Shown: piece by piece, positions 25,253-35,740 of the stretch | How the letters are laid out: each line of letters begins with the position of its first letter | Numbering within the stretch: the stretch's first letter is position 1 | Source of the DNA: Micromonospora eburnea | GTDB lineage: Bacteria > Actinomycetota > Actinomycetes > Mycobacteriales > Micromonosporaceae | DNA length: 64,000 nucleotides | Assembly: GCF_900090225.1 (NCBI RefSeq) | Contig: NZ_FMHY01000002.1 | Location: forward strand, 372,001 to 436,000 | Direction of reading: 5' to 3' | Notes under the pieces: model-generated | The model's database searches: none | The model's input: the letters and a program-made list of their open reading frames with translations, nothing else | What the model was told of the DNA's origin: nothing | Position numbers and translations under genes: made by a program

Positions 25253-25284
25253 CGAGCCCCGCCCGGGGGACCGGGCGGGGCTCG
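25253..25284 (-). terminator. Terminator hairpin after citA
   Basis: Arms 25253-25266 and 25271-25284 pair perfectly over 14 bp around GGGA. On the minus strand it is followed by CGCTTTTCC, a short T-run. Confidence 0.8.
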
Positions 25285-25298
25285 ACGGGCGTGGGATG

Positions 25299-26405
25299 TC
25301 AGACGCCGTGCGGGATGGCGTCCCAGCCGTCGACCTGCTGCGGCTTGCGCGGGCCGTGGCCGACGTACCGGGCCGACGGGCGGACCAGCCGCTGGAGCTT
25401 CTTCTGCTCCAGGATGTGCGCCGACCAGCCGCCCATCCGGGCGCAGGTGAACATCGAGGTGAACATGTGCGCCGGCACCTCGGCGAAGTCCAGCACCACG
25501 GCCGACCAGAACTCGACGTTGGTGGCGAGCACCCGGTCCGGGCGGCGGGCCTGCAACTCGGCCAGAGCCGCCCGCTCCAGCGCCTCGGCGACCTCGAAGC
25601 GCGGCGCCCCCAGCTCCTTGGCGGTGCGCCGGAGCACCCGGGCGCGCGGGTCCTCGGCCCGGTAGACCCGGTGGCCGAAGCCCATCAGGCGCTCGCCCCG
25701 GTCGAGCACGCCCCGGACGTACCCCTCGGCGTCGCCGCTGCGCTCGACGGCCTCCAGCATGCTGAGCACGCGCGACGGCGCGCCGCCGTGCAGCGGGCCG
25801 GAGAGCGCGCCGATGCCGGAGGAGATGCAGGCGGCGGCGTCGGCGCCGGTGGAGGCGACGATCCGGGCGGTGAAGGTGGAGGCGTTCAGGCCGTGCTCGG
25901 CGGCCGAGATGAAGTAGGCGTCGACGGCCTTCACGTGCCGCGGGTCGGGCTCACCCCGCCAGCGCTTCATGAACCGCTCGACGATCGTCTCGGCCTTGTC
26001 GATCTCCTTCTGCGGCACGGCCGGCAGGCCCAGGCCGCGGGCGGACTGGGCGACGAAGGAGAGCGCGGTCACGGAGACCCGGGCGAGGTCCTCGCGGGCC
26101 TGCTCGTCGGCGATGTCGAGGAGCTGGTTGAGCCCCCAGTACGGGGCGAGCATGGCGACCGCGGACTGCACGTCGACGCGGATGTCGCCGGAGTGCACCG
26201 GCACCGGGAACGGCTCGGCCGGCGGCAGGCCCGGGCCGAAGCGCCCGTCGACCAGCAGCGCCCAGACGTTGCCGAAGGAGACCTGACCGATCAGATCCTC
26301 GATGTCCACGCCGCGATAGCGCAGTGCGCCACCCTCGCGGTCCGGTTCGGCGATCTCGGTCTCGAAGGCTACGACGCCCTCCAGGCCCGGTTTGAAGTCG
26401 GACAT
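25299..26405 (-). CDS. citA: Citrate synthase 2
   Basis: 368 residues. The catalytic histidines are visible in ISAAEHGLNAS, GPLHGGAPSRVL and GFGHRVYRAEDPRA. The position usually occupied by the catalytic Asp reads NVEFWSAVVL, so Glu replaces it, as in CitA-type actinobacterial enzymes. MGGWSAHILEQ fits the C-terminal substrate-binding helix. It condenses oxaloacetate and acetyl-CoA. Diverges from pdxH. Confidence 0.92.
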   Translation of the reverse strand: MSDFKPGLEGVVAFETEIAEPDREGGALRYRGVDIEDLIGQVSFGNVWALLVDGRFGPGLPPAEPFPVPVHSGDIRVDVQSAVAMLAPYWGLNQLLDIADEQAREDLARVSVTALSFVAQSARGLGLPAVPQKEIDKAETIVERFMKRWRGEPDPRHVKAVDAYFISAAEHGLNASTFTARIVASTGADAAACISSGIGALSGPLHGGAPSRVLSMLEAVERSGDAEGYVRGVLDRGERLMGFGHRVYRAEDPRARVLRRTAKELGAPRFEVAEALERAALAELQARRPDRVLATNVEFWSAVVLDFAEVPAHMFTSMFTCARMGGWSAHILEQKKLQRLVRPSARYVGHGPRKPQQVDGWDAIPHGV

Positions 26406-26645
26406 GTCGTCTCCTGGCTTCCGGCGGTGCGCCCGCGCGGGCTCAGCCGAACCCAGCGCCCCAGCGACCCTCAGGGATGTGTTCGTGCCATCTTGCCTGC
26501 TGAGTAACTGAGTGCGCGACCCACCGCGACTGTGCTACACGCGACATCCCCATCGCTGGACAGGCGCACGGCCTCGACCAGACTGGTCGGTGGGGCGTGG
26601 CCAGCGTCGGGGGACGTGGCCGCCCCGACGAAAGGGACGTGGAGA

Positions 26646-27305
26646 GTGACGGGCGACACACCGACCCCGGCTGCCATGCGCAACGAATACGCAGCCGACC
26701 TGGGCCTTTCCGAATCGGATCTCGCGCCGGACTGGCACACCCAGTTCGCCCGCTGGTTCGCCGACGCGGTGGCGTATCCCCTCCCCGAGCCGAACGCGAT
26801 GGTGCTGGGCACGGCCGACGCCGACGGTCGCCCGAGCGGCCGGACCGTGCTGCTCAAGGGGTACGACTCGGAAGGCTTCGTCCTCTACACCAACCACGAC
26901 TCGCGCAAGGGCGTCGAGCTGACCGCCAACCCGTGGGCCAGCCTGGTGTTCCCCTGGTTCCCCATGCAGCGCCAGGTGGTGGTCACCGGCCGGGTGGTGA
27001 GGGTCGACCGGGCCGAGACCGAGGCGTACTTCGCCAGCCGACCGCGTGGCTCCCAGCTCGGCGCGTGGGCCAGCACCCAGTCCCGGGTCATCCCGGACCG
27101 GGCCGCGCTGGACGCGGCGTACCGGGCGGCCGCCGAGCGCTTCGTCGCCGTCGAGCCGGTCCCCGTGCCGCCACACTGGGGCGGGTTCCGGGTGCTCCCC
27201 GAGACGGTGGAGTTCTGGCAGGGCCGGGCCAGCCGGCTGCACGACCGGTTGCGGTTCCGGCACACCGACGGCGGCACCTGGGTCATCGAGCGGCTGGCCC
27301 CGTGA
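26646..27305 (+). CDS. pdxH: Pyridoxine/pyridoxamine 5'-phosphate oxidase
   Basis: 219 residues from GTG 26646, with GAAAGGGAC about 8 nt upstream. The FMN-binding elements [24 protein letters not shown] and [16 protein letters not shown] are well conserved, as is the C-terminal [13 protein letters not shown]. It oxidises PNP or PMP to pyridoxal 5'-phosphate in vitamin B6 salvage. Its stop overlaps the start of the following MFS gene (GTGA). Confidence 0.93.
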   Translation: MTGDTPTPAAMRNEYAADLGLSESDLAPDWHTQFARWFADAVAYPLPEPNAMVLGTADADGRPSGRTVLLKGYDSEGFVLYTNHDSRKGVELTANPWASLVFPWFPMQRQVVVTGRVVRVDRAETEAYFASRPRGSQLGAWASTQSRVIPDRAALDAAYRAAAERFVAVEPVPVPPHWGGFRVLPETVEFWQGRASRLHDRLRFRHTDGGTWVIERLAP

Positions 27306-28588
27306 CCGGGGTGAAGGAGGCCCGGCCGCGCGAACCGCGCCGCTGGGCGATCGACCTGCGTCCACTGGGCGTGCCCGCGTACCGGCGGGTGTGGCTCGGC
27401 AACGGCGTGGCGATGTTCGGCTTCCAGCTCACCGCGGTCGCCGTACCGGTGGAGATTTTCGGGCTGACCGGCGGCTCGTTCTGGGTCGGCCTGCTCGGCG
27501 TGGCCGGGTTCCTGCCGCTGCTGCTCTTCGGGCTCTGGGGCGGGGCGGTCGCCGACGCCCGGGACCGGCGTCAGGTCCTGCTGGCCGCCGGCGGGCTGCT
27601 CTGGGCGTCGACCCTGGGCCTGTTGGCCCAGTCGCTGTTCGGGGTGGGCAACCCGGGGCTGCTGCTCGCCCTGGTGGCGGTGCAGTCGACCGCGTTCGCG
27701 ATCACCTCGCCGGCCCGTAGCGCGATCCTGCCGCGCCTGGTGCCGGACGAGCTGGTTCCGGCGGCGAGCACGCTGAACTTCACCACGTTCACCGCGGCCG
27801 CCGTCTTCGGGCCCCTCACGGCCGGCCTGATCTTCGCCACCTGGCGCGCCGAGGTCGGGCTGCCGATCGCGTACGCGGTGGACGCGCTGCTGTTCACCGT
27901 CTCGCTCTGGGCCACCCTGCGGCTGCCGGCGATGCCACCGGAGCCGGACCCGACGGGCGACGGCACCCCGCGGAAGGCGGGACTGGCCAGCATCGTGGAC
28001 GGCTTTCGCTACCTGGCCACCACGCCGGTGCTGCTGCTGTCGTTCGCCATCGACCTGATCGCGATGATCCTGGCCATGCCCCGGGCGCTCTTTCCCGAGG
28101 TGGCGCAGGACCGGCTGGGCGGTGGTGGCGCGATCGGCTGGCTCTACAGCGCCATCGCGATCGGCGCGATGCTGGGCGGCCTGACCTCCGGCTGGATCGG
28201 CCGCCTGCGGCGGCAGGGGCTGGCGCTGGTGCTGGCCGTGGTGGGCTGGGGCATCGCGATCGCCCTGGCCGGGCTGGCCCGCCAGCTCTGGCTGGTGGTG
28301 CTGCTGCTCGGCCTCGCCGGGGCCGCCGACCTGGTCAGTTCGGTGCTGCGGCAGTCGATGCTGCTGGTGTACGCGCCGGACCGGATGCGCGGCCGGCTCC
28401 AGGGCGTGAACACCGTGGTGGTCGCGGGTGGTCCCCGCTTGGGCGATTTGCGGGCCGGCACCATGGCGGCCGGCTTCGGTGCCGGCGTCGCCTGGGTCGG
28501 CGGTGGCCTCGTCGCGGCCGTACTCGCCGTGCTGCTGGTGGTGGCCTTCCCGGCCCTGATCCGCTACCGCTCGGCCACCCGCCCCTGA
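27302..28588 (+). CDS. MFS transporter
   Basis: 428 residues from GTG 27302, overlapping pdxH by 4 nt, so translation is coupled. Twelve helices are seen with the loop [16 protein letters not shown] at the motif-A position and [19 protein letters not shown] as the MFS-3 signature. The group is drug- or siderophore-efflux-like. Its link with pdxH may be transport of a vitamer, but that is not shown by the sequence. Confidence 0.85.
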   Translation: MTGVKEARPREPRRWAIDLRPLGVPAYRRVWLGNGVAMFGFQLTAVAVPVEIFGLTGGSFWVGLLGVAGFLPLLLFGLWGGAVADARDRRQVLLAAGGLLWASTLGLLAQSLFGVGNPGLLLALVAVQSTAFAITSPARSAILPRLVPDELVPAASTLNFTTFTAAAVFGPLTAGLIFATWRAEVGLPIAYAVDALLFTVSLWATLRLPAMPPEPDPTGDGTPRKAGLASIVDGFRYLATTPVLLLSFAIDLIAMILAMPRALFPEVAQDRLGGGGAIGWLYSAIAIGAMLGGLTSGWIGRLRRQGLALVLAVVGWGIAIALAGLARQLWLVVLLLGLAGAADLVSSVLRQSMLLVYAPDRMRGRLQGVNTVVVAGGPRLGDLRAGTMAAGFGAGVAWVGGGLVAAVLAVLLVVAFPALIRYRSATRP

Positions 28589-28642
28589 CCGTCCGCCCCG
28601 GGCCCTCCCCCCGTGCTCCCGCGCTCCTGCCCCGGGGTAGGT

Positions 28643-28696
28643 GTTAGGAAGGGGCCCTTGCTATCGCCAGGCGTTAAAAGGGGGCCCTTCCTTTCA
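28643..28696. repeat. GGGGCCCTT repeat, imperfect palindrome
   Basis: GTTAGGAAGGGGCCCTTG and TTAAAAGGGGGCCCTTCC lie about 12 nt apart and are near-complements. The type, with GTTA and GGGGCCC, resembles extragenic repeats familiar from Micromonospora and Salinispora. It may also end the MFS transcript. Confidence 0.5.
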
Positions 28697-28714
28697 TCTA
28701 CTAAGGTCGCCAAC

Positions 28715-29640
28715 ATGGAGAACGGGGTGAATCCCTCGCCGTCGGGGCACAGTGGAGCATCTCGGCGGACGGGCACGAGGCCGTCGTCGTCGAGGTGGGC
28801 GGCGGGCTGCGGGCGTATCGGCACGATGAGGTGGACTACCTCGACGGGTACGAGGCCGACGAGATCTGCCCCGGCTCGGCCGGGCAGGTGCTTGCCCCGT
28901 GGCCGAACCGGATCCGGGACGGCGCGTACGCCTTCGGGGGCCGGACGTTACAGCTCGACCTGACCGAGCCGGCCCGGAACAACGCCATCCACGGCCTGGT
29001 CAACTGGGTGTCCTGGCAGCTGGTCGAGCGGACGCCGGAGACCATCACGCTCGGCTACGACCTGCCGCCGACCCCGGGCTACCCGTGGGCGTTGCGGCTG
29101 CGTACCCGGTGGAGTGTCGGGGCGGGCGGGCTGCGCGCCGAGCACGAGGTGACGAACCTGACCGACGAGGCGGCGCCGTTCGGCTTCTCGGTGCACCCCT
29201 ACCTCCGGCTGCCGAAGGCCGGCGTGGACGAGCTGTCGCTGCGGGTGCCGGGGCGGATCCGGATGCTGCTGGACGGCCGGCTGCTCCCGGTGGGCGCGAC
29301 CCGGGTCACCGGCAGCGAGTACGACTTCACCGAGCCCCGCCCGATCGGCGACGCGGTGCTCGACCTGGCCTTCGGGGACATCGTCCGGGACGGCGACGGT
29401 CGGTCGAGCGTGACCCTCGCCGCGCCGGACGGTTCGGCGGTGCACGTCTGGGCCGGCCCCGAGTTCGGCTGGTGGCAGGTCTTCACCGGGGACACCCTCA
29501 CCGGCGAGCGGCACCGCCGCTCGGTCGCGATCGAGCCGATGACCTGCCCGGCGGACGCTTTCCGCTCGGGCAAGGACCTGATCGTGCTGGCCCCCGGCGA
29601 GACCTGGCGGGGCGCCTGGGGCATCCGGCCCGGAGCCTGA
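28715..29640 (+). CDS. Aldose 1-epimerase family protein, apparent frameshift near the N-terminus
   Basis: The family body from GTG 28795 is 281 residues: WPNRIRDGAYAFGG, NAIHGLVNW, a catalytic-region His in GFSVHPYLRL, and the catalytic Glu context near SVAIEPMTCP. Upstream, the correct frame (SISADGHEAVVVEVG) has no start. The ATG at 28715, with AAGG 8 nt before it, is in a different frame (MENGVNPSPSG). One more G in the run at 28744-28747 would join them as PSPSGAQWSISADG, as in homologues. So this is either a sequencing/homopolymer error or a true frameshift. It interconverts sugar anomers, and the sugar is unknown. Confidence 0.8.
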
Positions 29641-29642
29641 GC

Positions 29643-30245
29643 GTGGAGTTCGCCGAGGTCGTCCGGCGCCGCCGGATGGTACGCAACTACGACCCCGACC
29701 GGCCGGTCCCGCCCGAGGTGGTGGACCGGTTGCTGGAGCATGCGGTCCGGGCCCCCTCGGCGGGCTTCGCCCAGGGTTGGGGCTTCCTGGTGTTGGAGGA
29801 GCCGGCGGACCGGGAGCGGTTCTGGGCCGCGGCCACCCCGGGCGGGGGTGGCCGGGAGCGCTGGCTGGCCGGGATGCGCCGCGCTCCGCTGATCGTCGTG
29901 CCGCACGCGAACCGCTCCGCCTACCTGGACCGGTACGCCGAGCCGGACAAGGGCTGGACGGATCGCGCCGAGGACCGCTGGCCGGTGCCCTACTGGTACG
30001 TGGACACCGGCTTCGCCGCGCTGCTGATGCTGCTCACCGCCGTGGACGAGGGGCTGGGCGCCTGCTTCTTCGGCATCCCACCGCAGCGGATCGGGGCGTA
30101 CCGGGAGGCGTTCGGGGTGCCGGCGGAATTCCACCCGATCGGCGCGGTCACCATCGGTTACCGCGCACCCGACCACCGGTCACCGTCGCTGCGTCGTGGC
30201 CGGCGGCCGGTCGACGAGGTGGTCCGGCGGGGCCGCTGGAGTTGA
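29643..30245 (+). CDS. Nitroreductase-family protein
   Basis: 200 residues from GTG 29643, 2 nt after the epimerase stop. The N-terminal FMN-binding signature is RRRMVRNYDPDRPVP, followed by the helix RAPSAGFAQGW. LMLLTAVDEGLGACFFGIP matches the FMN-contacting second half. This is an NADH/NADPH flavin reductase-like fold. The substrate may be nitro compounds or, as in some relatives, a coenzyme F420 product. It is probably co-transcribed with the epimerase. Confidence 0.78.
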   Translation: MEFAEVVRRRRMVRNYDPDRPVPPEVVDRLLEHAVRAPSAGFAQGWGFLVLEEPADRERFWAAATPGGGGRERWLAGMRRAPLIVVPHANRSAYLDRYAEPDKGWTDRAEDRWPVPYWYVDTGFAALLMLLTAVDEGLGACFFGIPPQRIGAYREAFGVPAEFHPIGAVTIGYRAPDHRSPSLRRGRRPVDEVVRRGRWS

Positions 30246-30425
30246 CGGCGGGTTTGTCCGGGCCGGTCGGGGCATCGGCGGTAGGAAAACCGACATGAGG
30301 GAGTAAAACGCAATGTGGCCGCTGCGGCTAGGCTGGCACGGACATCATCAGCCGTTCCGCGTGGCGTCTCGCCCTGACCCGGCCGGGCGCCGAGGCGGGC
30401 CGCGCCAGGGGGAGGGGAGCGCGCC

Positions 30426-30731
30426 GTGATCTTCAGAGCGGTCCGGGACGGGCGTCCCTACCCGGAGCACAACCTCACGCTCAAGCAGTGGGCCGAGATC
30501 CCGCCGCGTCCGCTGCGGCTGGACCAGCTCATCACCACGAAGCGGGAGCTGGCGCTGGACAAGCTCCTCGCCGAGGACTCCACCTTCTATGGCGACCTCT
30601 TCCCGCATGTGGTGCAGTGGAACGGCGGCCTCTACCTGGAGGACGGTCTGCACCGGGCGTTGCGTGCGGCGTTGCAGCAGCGCAACCAGATCCACGCCCG
30701 GGTGCTGGTGCTCAGCCCGCAGGGCGAGTGA
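30426..30731 (+). CDS. Conserved hypothetical, ParB-like fragment
   Basis: 101 residues from GTG 30426 with GGAGGGGAGC 3-12 nt upstream. GLYLEDGLHRALRAALQQR resembles the DGxHRxxA loop of ParB-type nucleotide-binding proteins. The protein begins MIFRAVRDGRPYPEHNLTLKQWAEIPP and is well conserved in actinomycetes as a protein of unknown function. A ParB-like CTPase or nuclease role is only an analogy. Confidence 0.6.
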   Translation: MIFRAVRDGRPYPEHNLTLKQWAEIPPRPLRLDQLITTKRELALDKLLAEDSTFYGDLFPHVVQWNGGLYLEDGLHRALRAALQQRNQIHARVLVLSPQGE

Positions 30732-30762
30732 CGTCCTGCTGAGCCTTCGTTAAGGTGGCGGC

Positions 30763-31923
30763 ATGACCCCTCTCGACCTGCTGGACATCGACGCGTCGCT
30801 GGGCGAGGAGGAGCGGCAGATCCGCGCCGTCGTGCGCCAGCTCGTCGACGACCGGGTACGCCCGCACGTCGCCGGCTGGTACGAGGACGGCCGAGTGCCG
30901 GCCCGCGAGCTGGCCCGCGAGTTCGGCAAGCTCGGCCTGCTCGGCATGCACCTGACCGGGTACGGCTGCGCCGGCGCGCCGGCGGTCGCGTACGGGCTGG
31001 CCTGCCTGGAGCTGGAGGCCGGCGACTCCGGCATCCGCTCGCTGGTCTCGGTGCAGGGTTCGCTGGCCATGTACGCCATCTGGCGCTACGGCAGCGAGGA
31101 GCAGAAGCAGCGCTGGCTGCCCGCGATGGCGGCTGGCGAGGCGATCGGCTGCTTCGGGCTGACCGAGCCCGATCACGGCTCCGATCCGGCCTCGATGGCC
31201 ACCCGGGCCCGCCGGGACGGCGACGACTGGATCCTCGACGGCGGCAAGATGTGGATCACCAACGCGCCGGTCGCCGACGTCGGGGTGATCTGGGCGCGCA
31301 CCGACGAGGGCGTGCGAGGTTTTCTCGTGCCGATGGACACCCCCGGGGTGGCCACGCAGGAAATCCGCCGGAAGATGTCGCTCCGCGCGTCACTGACCGG
31401 CGAGATCGTCCTCGACGGCGTCCGGCTCCCGGCGGACGCCCGGCTACCCGAGGCGACCGGGTTGAAGGCGCCGCTGAGCTGCCTCACCGAGGCCCGGTAC
31501 GGCATCGTCTGGGGCGCGCTCGGCGCGGCCCGCGACTGCCTGGAGACCGCCCTGTCGTACGCGACCACCCGGACCCAGTTCGGCCGGCCGCTCGCGGGCT
31601 TCCAGCTCACCCAGGCCAAGCTCGCCGACATGGCCGTCGAGTGGAACAAGGGGCTGCTGCTGGCGCTGCACCTGGGTCGGCTCGCCGACGCCGGGCGGCT
31701 GCGCCCCGAGCAGGTCAGCGTGGGCAAGCTGAACAACGTACGGGAGGCCCTGGCCATCGCCCGGCAGTGCCGGACGATCCTCGGCGCCAACGGGATCTCC
31801 GGCGAATACCCGATCATGCGGCACGCCGACAACCTGGAGAGCGTGCTGACCTACGAGGGCACCTCGGAGATCCACCAACTGGTTGTCGGGCAGCGGCTGA
31901 CCGGGCTCTCTGCCTTCGCCTGA
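30763..31923 (+). CDS. Acyl-CoA dehydrogenase, glutaryl-CoA dehydrogenase-like
   Basis: 386 residues. The FAD-binding signature CFGLTEPDHGSDPASM and the second half (VWGALGAARDCLETALSYATTRTQFGRPLAGFQLTQAKLADM) are clear. The catalytic Glu is in LTYEGTSEIHQL, in the position used by glutaryl-CoA and related dehydrogenases. It oxidises an acyl-CoA and, if a true glutaryl-CoA enzyme, also decarboxylates. No electron-transfer flavoprotein genes lie nearby. Confidence 0.87.
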   Translation: MTPLDLLDIDASLGEEERQIRAVVRQLVDDRVRPHVAGWYEDGRVPARELAREFGKLGLLGMHLTGYGCAGAPAVAYGLACLELEAGDSGIRSLVSVQGSLAMYAIWRYGSEEQKQRWLPAMAAGEAIGCFGLTEPDHGSDPASMATRARRDGDDWILDGGKMWITNAPVADVGVIWARTDEGVRGFLVPMDTPGVATQEIRRKMSLRASLTGEIVLDGVRLPADARLPEATGLKAPLSCLTEARYGIVWGALGAARDCLETALSYATTRTQFGRPLAGFQLTQAKLADMAVEWNKGLLLALHLGRLADAGRLRPEQVSVGKLNNVREALAIARQCRTILGANGISGEYPIMRHADNLESVLTYEGTSEIHQLVVGQRLTGLSAFA

Positions 31924-32022
31924 CCTGCGGTTTTCCCATCTGCCGCCGGTCGGCGAGCGGGTGTCGTACGGGGGCCTTACCGTCATCTTCAGGCGCAGTG
32001 TCTGACGAGGACGGTGAGGGCG

Positions 32023-32787
32023 ATGGCCCGCGACGGTGACATCAACGAGCCCACCATGGAGTTCCCCGGTCACCCGGCCGGCGACCCCGGCCAGCCCCGG
32101 TCCGACGTCACACCCGACCCGGGGCCGGGCGCCCCGGCGTCGGTGGGTGGCCCGGTTCGCGGCCTGCTCTGGGTGCTCGGCGCGGCCGCGCTGGTCGTGG
32201 TGGCGCTGCTCGGCGTGCAGGCGAGCGGGATCCTGCCGGATTTCCGCAACCCGTTCGCCAGGGAGCAGACCGACCGCAGTCAGCCGACGCTGCTCAGGTC
32301 GATCCGCGACCTCAGCCGGTACGTCGCGGCCGAGGGCGACTTCCAGGTGGTGATCGACCTGCAGAACGACCGGCGGAACGTGCCGGACTTCCTGCTCAAC
32401 GAGCGGACCCTCTTCGTGGGGGCGGGGCGGGTCGAGGCGTACGTCGACTTCTCGAAGATCGCCGATGGGGCCGTGGTGGAGTCGGCCGACAAGAAGTCGG
32501 TGGAGATCAAGCTGCCCGCCCCGCAGCTCGGCGAGACCGACCTCGACATGTCGAAGAGTTACGTCTTCGCCCAGCAGCGTGGCCTGCTCAACCGGCTCAA
32601 CGACCTGGTGGCCGGTGACCCCAACCGTCAGCAGCAGGTCTACCGGCTGGCCGAGGACCGGATCACCGCCGCCGCCCGGGACAGCGGGCTCGCCGCGCGG
32701 GCCGAGGAGAACACCCGCAAGATGCTGGAGGGCCTGCTCCGCTCCCTCGGCTACGAGAAGGTGACCGTCACCTACACGGCCCCCTGA
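32023..32787 (+). CDS. DUF4230 domain protein, membrane-anchored
   Basis: About 254 residues. ATG 32023 is chosen, and GTG 32014 also has a fair ribosome binding site. A Pro-rich N-terminal stretch leads to one membrane helix (LLWVLGAAALVVVALLGVQA). The exported part has the DUF4230 pattern (LRSIRDLSRYVAAEGDFQVVIDLQ and LAPQLGETDLDMSKS-type region). Function is unknown; the family is widespread in actinomycetes. Confidence 0.78.
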   Translation: MARDGDINEPTMEFPGHPAGDPGQPRSDVTPDPGPGAPASVGGPVRGLLWVLGAAALVVVALLGVQASGILPDFRNPFAREQTDRSQPTLLRSIRDLSRYVAAEGDFQVVIDLQNDRRNVPDFLLNERTLFVGAGRVEAYVDFSKIADGAVVESADKKSVEIKLPAPQLGETDLDMSKSYVFAQQRGLLNRLNDLVAGDPNRQQQVYRLAEDRITAAARDSGLAARAEENTRKMLEGLLRSLGYEKVTVTYTAP

Positions 32788-32803
32788 CATCGTCGGCAGT
32801 TTC

Positions 32804-32848
32804 GGGGGAAGTGCTGCTTCAGCGGCGAGTGGAGGCAGCACTTTCCCC
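32804..32848. terminator. Hairpin between DUF4230 and PspC genes
   Basis: Arms 32804-32817 and 32835-32848 (GGGGGAAGTGCTGC and complement, one mismatch) form a stem that can serve both convergent genes. Confidence 0.65.
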
Positions 32849-32875
32849 GATGTCGCGCCCGGGCGGGTTGGTGGG

Positions 32876-33061
32876 TCAGTACTCGTTGGGCATCAGGATC
32901 CACAGCACCAGATAGATGATCACCTGGGTGCCGGGCAGCAGTAGGGACAGCAGGAACAGCAGCCGGACCAGGTTGGCCGACAGGCCGAACCGCTGGGCCA
33001 GGCCGGCGCAGACCCCGGCGACCATGCGCCCCTGGCGGGGGCGGACCAGTTTGCGACTCAT
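32876..33061 (-). CDS. PspC domain membrane protein
   Basis: 61 residues from ATG 33061. Starts MSRKLVRPRQGRMVAGVCAG, the classic PspC N-terminal pattern, then two hydrophobic helices (VRLLFLLSLLLPG and VIIYLVLWILM). The family acts in envelope-stress sensing in some bacteria. The gene is isolated here. Confidence 0.88.
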   Translation of the reverse strand: MSRKLVRPRQGRMVAGVCAGLAQRFGLSANLVRLLFLLSLLLPGTQVIIYLVLWILMPNEY

Positions 33062-33197
33062 CGTCGTACTCCCACTCTGCGGCGATCCGCCGCGCTGACT
33101 CCAGGTTAGGAACGGCAGCACCCCCCGCCCTCGCCCCCGAGGATGATCGCCAGCCCCCGCACCCGTAGGTGCTTACCCCCGCCGGGTCACGCCGGGG

Positions 33198-33276
33198 CAA
33201 GATCGTGCTCGATCCTGGATCGAGTGGCCTCCCGGTCGCTCCGAGGCCACTACTTCCCGGATCGAGCACGATCTTG
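33198..33276. repeat. 34-bp imperfect palindrome in a 416-bp non-coding gap
   Basis: Arms 33198-33231 and 33243-33276 match at 30 of 34 positions, with an 11-nt centre. The stretch 33062-33477 holds no gene. Such long palindromes (GATCGTGCTCGATCC and complement) may be extragenic repeats; copies elsewhere in the genome cannot be checked here. A terminator role is possible but the flanking genes (PspC minus strand, sdaA plus strand) are divergent. Confidence 0.6.
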
Positions 33277-33477
33277 GCGCGGGAGACGGGCGCGGGGAGA
33301 CGGACGCGGGGCGCGGGGGAGGGCGGGTGTGCCGGGCTGGGAGCAGGTTCTGACCTGGGCAGGTAGGCTCGCCGGTCGGGCGCCCACACCCCGGGTGCCG
33401 CCCGCCGCCCCGGACCGGGAGCGGCACATCCCGGGCCGGACCCGTACGACGGGTACGACGGCGAGGAAAGTGCAGCC

Positions 33478-34848
<1,371 letters not shown>

Positions 34849-34912
34849 ACCCGATGGGGTGACCCGGCGTGTACCGGTGCCGAAGGCGGGTGGCGCGGGC
34901 GAGGATGGGACG

Positions 34913-35740
34913 GTGACGACAGGCGTCGCCGCGCTCTGGTCGGCCCGCAACTCGCTGCGCATCCTGGTCAAGCGGGACCTCGCGGTGAAGTACCAGCAGT
35001 CCGTGTTGGGCTACCTATGGTCGCTCATCGAGCCGCTCGGCATGGGCCTGATCTACTGGTTCGTCTTCGGGGTGCTCTATTCCGGGGCCACCCGCCGGCA
35101 CCTGGGCGAGGCCGCCGGGTCGTACCCGCTGTTCCTGATCACCGGGATCTTCGCCTGGATGTGGGCCAGCTCGGCGCTCAACGAGGCGACGAACGCGCTG
35201 ACCGGGCAGGCCCGGCTGATCACCACGATGAACGTGCCCCGGCAGGTCTTCCCGATCGGCCGGGTCACCGGTCGCTTCGCCGAGTACGCCGCCGGCCTGC
35301 CCATCCTGGCCGGCATCGCGGCGATCTACGCGGCGCACGGGAAGATCCACGTCGGCTGGACCCTGCTCGCCCTGCCGCTGGCCGTGTCGGTGCAGTTCGT
35401 CCTGCTGGCCGGGGTCGCGCTGCTGCTGTCGGCGTTCAACGTGCTGATGCGCGACATCGAGCGTTTCATGCGGCTGATCATCCGGGTGCTGTTCTACGCC
35501 ACCCCGATCATCTACCCGCTCGGTCTGGTACGGGACTCCGGCATGCCGGCCTGGGTCAAGTTCGGTTACGAGCTGAACCCGCTGGTCGGCATCTTCCAGC
35601 TGCACCACTCGATCTGGTACCCGGACGAGTTCCCCGACGCCCGGCTGCTCGCCGTCACCGTGCTGGACAGCCTGCTGGTGCTGGCGGTCGGCTGGTGGTC
35701 GTTCCGCCGGCTGGAACCGGCCGTGCTCAAGGAACTCTGA
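34913..35740 (+). CDS. ABC-2 type permease for surface polysaccharide or teichoic acid export
   Basis: 275 residues from GTG 34913, with GAGGATGGGACG upstream (GTG 34859 is an open alternative). Six or so helices are seen. The N-terminal RNSLRILVKRDLAVKYQQSVLGYLW is typical of TagG/Wzm permeases. It forms a membrane channel with the next-encoded ATPase. The stop (TGA 35738-35740) touches the next ATG. Confidence 0.85.
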   Translation: MTTGVAALWSARNSLRILVKRDLAVKYQQSVLGYLWSLIEPLGMGLIYWFVFGVLYSGATRRHLGEAAGSYPLFLITGIFAWMWASSALNEATNALTGQARLITTMNVPRQVFPIGRVTGRFAEYAAGLPILAGIAAIYAAHGKIHVGWTLLALPLAVSVQFVLLAGVALLLSAFNVLMRDIERFMRLIIRVLFYATPIIYPLGLVRDSGMPAWVKFGYELNPLVGIFQLHHSIWYPDEFPDARLLAVTVLDSLLVLAVGWWSFRRLEPAVLKEL

